A DNA stretch of 6,204 nucleotides from Acidobacteriaceae bacterium (GTDB lineage Bacteria > Acidobacteriota > Terriglobia > Terriglobales > Acidobacteriaceae): positions 1-6,204 of the forward strand of contig JASIJX010000391.1 of the NCBI GenBank assembly GCA_030049955.1, in the 5' to 3' direction. Under the pieces are notes generated by a model. It made no database searches, was not told the DNA's origin, and worked only from the letters and a program-made list of their open reading frames with translations. This document shows, one piece after another, positions 3,811 to 6,204 of this stretch. How positions within the stretch are numbered: the first letter of the stretch is position 1; every line of letters begins with the position of its first letter. Both the position numbers and the translations under genes were made by a program.

Positions 3811-6204
3811 CTACTCCTCTGGCAGTGCATCCAGCGCCGCCTTCGCCTTTTCGAGCAGCAGGCGTGTCTCGGCTTCCTGTTTCTTCAATCCCTCCACAAT
3901 ATGCGCTGGAGCCTTAGACAAAAATGTTTCATTGCCCAACTGCCGCTCAGCGGCTGCCAAGCCTTTTTCCAATCGCGCAATCTCTTTTGTCAAACGCTCC
4001 CGCTCGGCAGCTACATTGACTGAGCGCTCATATACCACCGCAACGTCGAACGCCGTAGTGTGGTGCTTCGAGAGACCCGCAGAAATCTGCTCCACGAACC
4101 GCAGCTCGCTCACGCGGGCCAGTCGCTCGATAATGTCGCGGTTCGCGGAGAAGATTTCGCGCGCCGTAGCGTGCGTACGCACCTCGATGGGCGCCGCAGC
4201 CTTTTCTTCCACGCCGATCTCCTTGCGCAGAGCGCGGACCTCGACGATCAGGTTCTGCACCAGTTCCATCTCTTCGATGGGCGCCTGATCCACGGCCGGT
4301 GTTGCCGCCTGCGGATAGCGTGTAAGCGCAATAGACTTCGCCGGCGGGTTCCCGTTGTAAACCGCGTGCCACAACTCTTCCGTGAGGAAGGGCATGAAGG
4401 GCGAAAGCAAGCGCAAGGCCGCTTCGAAGACTGCGACCAGCGTATTCAACGCGGCGCTGGTTTTCCGCTTGTCCGCGCCATCTGAGAAATCGAGCCGCAG
4501 CTTGACGATCTCGAGATACCAGTCGCAGAAGCTCCCCCAGAAGAAGCGATACGTGGCGTTGGCCGCATCGTCAAAGCGGTAATTTTCAAGCGCCTGGTGT
4601 ACGCTGGCTGCGGCTGCGTGGAGTTCGGAGACAATCCAGCGGCTCTCGATTGGCGCGTCATCCGGTACAGAAGGCATGCCGCCCAGCGTGGCGAGGTCGA
4701 GAGTGATACCCACCTCGGCCGCCTTGTCCACATTCATAAAAATAAAGCGCGCCGCATTCCAGATTTTATTGGCGAAGGCGCGATAGCCTTCGGTGCGGGC
4801 CACGTTGAACGCAATATCGGTGCCCGGCGAGGCCATCGACGCCAGCGTGAAGCGCACGGCATCGGTGCCGTACTGTTTCACGATCTCGATTGGATCGATG
4901 ACGTTGCCCTTGGTCTTGGACATCTTCTCGCGATTAGCGTCACGCACCAGCGCGTGAATGTAGACCTCGCGGAACGGAACTGAATCCGCCAATTCTCTGG
5001 GCGAACCGCCTGACATGGCTGGGGTCCCCAACGACGGGTCCTTGTCGTTGGGGTGGGTCGGCACATCCGGCGAAAACCAGCAGCCCAGCATGATCATGCG
5101 CGCCACCCAAAAGAACAGAATGTCAAAACCGGTGACCAGCACGCTTGTTGGGTAAAACGTGTCAAAGTCGGCCTGCGTTTCCGGCGTGACGCGCGGCCAC
5201 CCGAAGACCGAAACCGGCAGAAGCCCCGAGGAAAACCACGTGTCGAGCACGTCCGTCTCCTGGGTGATCTCTTTAGAACCGCAGTGTGAGCAGGCCGCGG
5301 GGTCCTCGCGCGCCACCGTGATCTTGTGGCAGGTAGCGCAGTGCCACGCAGGAATCCGGTGGCCCCACCAAAGCTGCCGCGAAATGCACCAGTCGTGGAT
5401 GTTGTTCATCCAGTCGAGGTAGATCTTCTCGTAATTCTCGGGCGTAAAGCGGATGGCCTTGCGTCCGCTGGCGTCCGGCTTGACGGCGGCGATGGCTTTG
5501 TCGGCCAGCGGCTGAATCTTAATGAACCACTGCGTCGAAAGGCGCGGTTCCACGACCGTCTTGCAGCGGTCGCAGTGGCCCACGTTGTTTACGTGGTCCT
5601 TGACGCCGGCCAGAAGCCCCTGGGCCTCAAGGTCAGCAACGATCTTCTTGCGCGCCGCGTAGCGATCGAGTCCTGCGTACGGCCCGCCGTGCTCGTTAAT
5701 ATGCGCGCGATCGTCCATCACGTTGATGGAGGACAGATGGTGCCGTTCGCCCAGCGCGAAGTCATTTGGATCGTGCGCCGGCGTCACCTTCACCGCGCCG
5801 GTGCCGAATTCGCGGCTCACCCACTCGTCGAGGATGATGGGAATCTCGCGGTTCATCAAGGGCAGGCGCAGCTTTTTTCCGTGTAGATTCTTGTAGCGCT
5901 CGTCCTCGGGATGAATGGCTACGGCCGTATCGCCGAGCATCGTCTCCGGGCGCGTCGTCGCTACAGTCAGGAACTCGCCGGTATCTCTGCCATCGTCACC
6001 GACAACCGGGTACCGGATCTCCCAGAGATGCCCCTTCTGTTCTTCGTGAACAACTTCAAGATCACTGATGGCCGTCTGGCAGCGCGGGCACCAGTTCACG
6101 ATGTAGGCGCCGCGATAGATGAGCCCCTGCTCGTAGAGGCGCACAAACGCCTCGCGGACGGCGACCGAAAGCCGCTCGTCCATAGTGAAGTACTCGCGGC
6201 TCCA
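3811..6204 (-). CDS. valS: Valyl-tRNA synthetase, lacking its N-terminus (runs off right edge)
   Basis: Charges tRNA-Val with valine and edits misactivated threonine. The frame is open to the window edge, giving 797 residues from WSREYFTMDERLS. Roughly the first 130 residues, with the HIGH motif, are outside. Numbering from the first visible residue, landmarks are WCPRC at 38-42, the editing-domain signatures TVATTRPETMLGDTAVAIHP at 80-99 and TPAHDPNDFALGERHH at 141-156, CDRCKTVVEPRLSTQWF at 211-227, DWCISRQLWWGHRIPAWHC at 271-289, a four-cysteine zinc-ribbon set at 289, 292, 305 and 308, DVLDTWFSSG at 318-327, and the KMSKS loop as EKMSKTKGNVIDP at 426-438. The anticodon-binding helical domain spans about 520-670, and the C-terminal coiled-coil arm about 729-797. 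An extra segment at about 383-407 is encoded by a palindromic insertion. Codon use and frame are otherwise intact, so the enzyme should be functional. The gap to nadC is 146 bp, so valS may be a separate transcription unit. Confidence 0.97.
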   Translation of the reverse strand, partial: WSREYFTMDERLSVAVREAFVRLYEQGLIYRGAYIVNWCPRCQTAISDLEVVHEEQKGHLWEIRYPVVGDDGRDTGEFLTVATTRPETMLGDTAVAIHPEDERYKNLHGKKLRLPLMNREIPIILDEWVSREFGTGAVKVTPAHDPNDFALGERHHLSSINVMDDRAHINEHGGPYAGLDRYAARKKIVADLEAQGLLAGVKDHVNNVGHCDRCKTVVEPRLSTQWFIKIQPLADKAIAAVKPDASGRKAIRFTPENYEKIYLDWMNNIHDWCISRQLWWGHRIPAWHCATCHKITVAREDPAACSHCGSKEITQETDVLDTWFSSGLLPVSVFGWPRVTPETQADFDTFYPTSVLVTGFDILFFWVARMIMLGCWFSPDVPTHPNDKDPSLGTPAMSGGSPRELADSVPFREVYIHALVRDANREKMSKTKGNVIDPIEIVKQYGTDAVRFTLASMASPGTDIAFNVARTEGYRAFANKIWNAARFIFMNVDKAAEVGITLDLATLGGMPSVPDDAPIESRWIVSELHAAAASVHQALENYRFDDAANATYRFFWGSFCDWYLEIVKLRLDFSDGADKRKTSAALNTLVAVFEAALRLLSPFMPFLTEELWHAVYNGNPPAKSIALTRYPQAATPAVDQAPIEEMELVQNLIVEVRALRKEIGVEEKAAAPIEVRTHATAREIFSANRDIIERLARVSELRFVEQISAGLSKHHTTAFDVAVVYERSVNVAAERERLTKEIARLEKGLAAAERQLGNETFLSKAPAHIVEGLKKQEAETRLLLEKAKAALDALPEE
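4984..5058 (-). repeat. In-frame palindromic insertion within valS
   Basis: This 75-bp stretch encodes the segment from THPNDKDPSLGTPAM to GGSPRELAD, between CWFSPDVP and SVPFREVYIHAL. Compared with E. coli ValS as I recall it, the link between the ARMIM helix and VPF has about 22 extra residues (31 against 9). Its core is a perfect 10-bp inverted repeat, CCCCAACGAC (5026-5035) and GTCGTTGGGG (5044-5053) on the plus strand, with loop GGGTCCTT. It abuts GGGGTCCCC (5021-5029). The arm nearer the KMSKS end reads SLG and the other reads HPND. The exact edges are uncertain: the part after the palindrome (SGGSPRELAD) may be native sequence. The length keeps the reading frame. Confidence 0.7.

Noticed and set aside
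4901..4925. KMSKT in place of KMSKS in ValS as a damaged active site
   Set aside because: Both lysines and the following KGNVIDP are intact, and Ser-to-Thr at the last position is a mild change seen in this class of enzymes.
4984..5058. Sequencing error or frameshift as the cause of the odd ValS segment
   Set aside because: The same frame carries conserved ValS sequence directly before and after it, with no stop codon, and the segment contains an exact 10-bp inverted repeat, which random errors would not make.

Overview
The window reads as a chromosomal housekeeping segment from a moderately GC-rich bacterium, most likely an Acidobacteriota (Terriglobia-type) member. That placement is an inference from three things: the flavour of the ValS, NadC, BirA and CoaX sequences, the presence of an uncharacterised 235-residue protein of a kind I associate with that phylum, and the style of the short repeats. 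No search was run. All six genes lie on the minus strand, so transcription runs from right to left. There are no RNA genes, CRISPR arrays, insertion sequences or phage genes that I can see.

Layout in transcription order. (1) 6204-3811: valS, valyl-tRNA synthetase, missing its N-terminus off the right edge. (2) 3810-3665: a 146-bp gap filled mostly with repeats, namely a GGGGTCCCC box with a short stem-loop, a perfect 16-bp tandem duplication, and four 7-bp units running almost to the nadC start codon. (3) 3664-2768: nadC. (4) 2759-1971: birA, a ligase-only form without the repressor domain. (5) 1912-1109: coaX, type III pantothenate kinase. (6) 1096-389: a conserved-looking protein of unknown function. 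(7) 392-1: the N-terminal 130 residues of an RlmD/RumA-type 23S rRNA uracil-5-methyltransferase.

nadC, birA, coaX, the unknown gene and the methyltransferase are separated by 8, 58, 12 and -4 bp, so they probably form one operon. It joins three cofactor steps (NAD precursor synthesis, biotin attachment, first committed step of CoA synthesis) with an RNA-modification gene.

The most interesting signal is a pair of related palindromic elements. One lies in the valS-nadC gap. The other lies inside the valS reading frame, where a GC-rich 10-bp inverted repeat is translated as part of an extra segment of about 22-25 residues between the second half of the catalytic core and the KMSKS loop. The two copies share the GGGGTCCCC box and a GAC...GTC stem base, but their remaining stem bases differ in a compensated way. 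This suggests a dispersed element that keeps its fold and can insert in frame into an essential gene, similar in behaviour to Rickettsia palindromic elements. A second point is that CoaX differs from the usual family consensus at several otherwise well-kept active-site positions.
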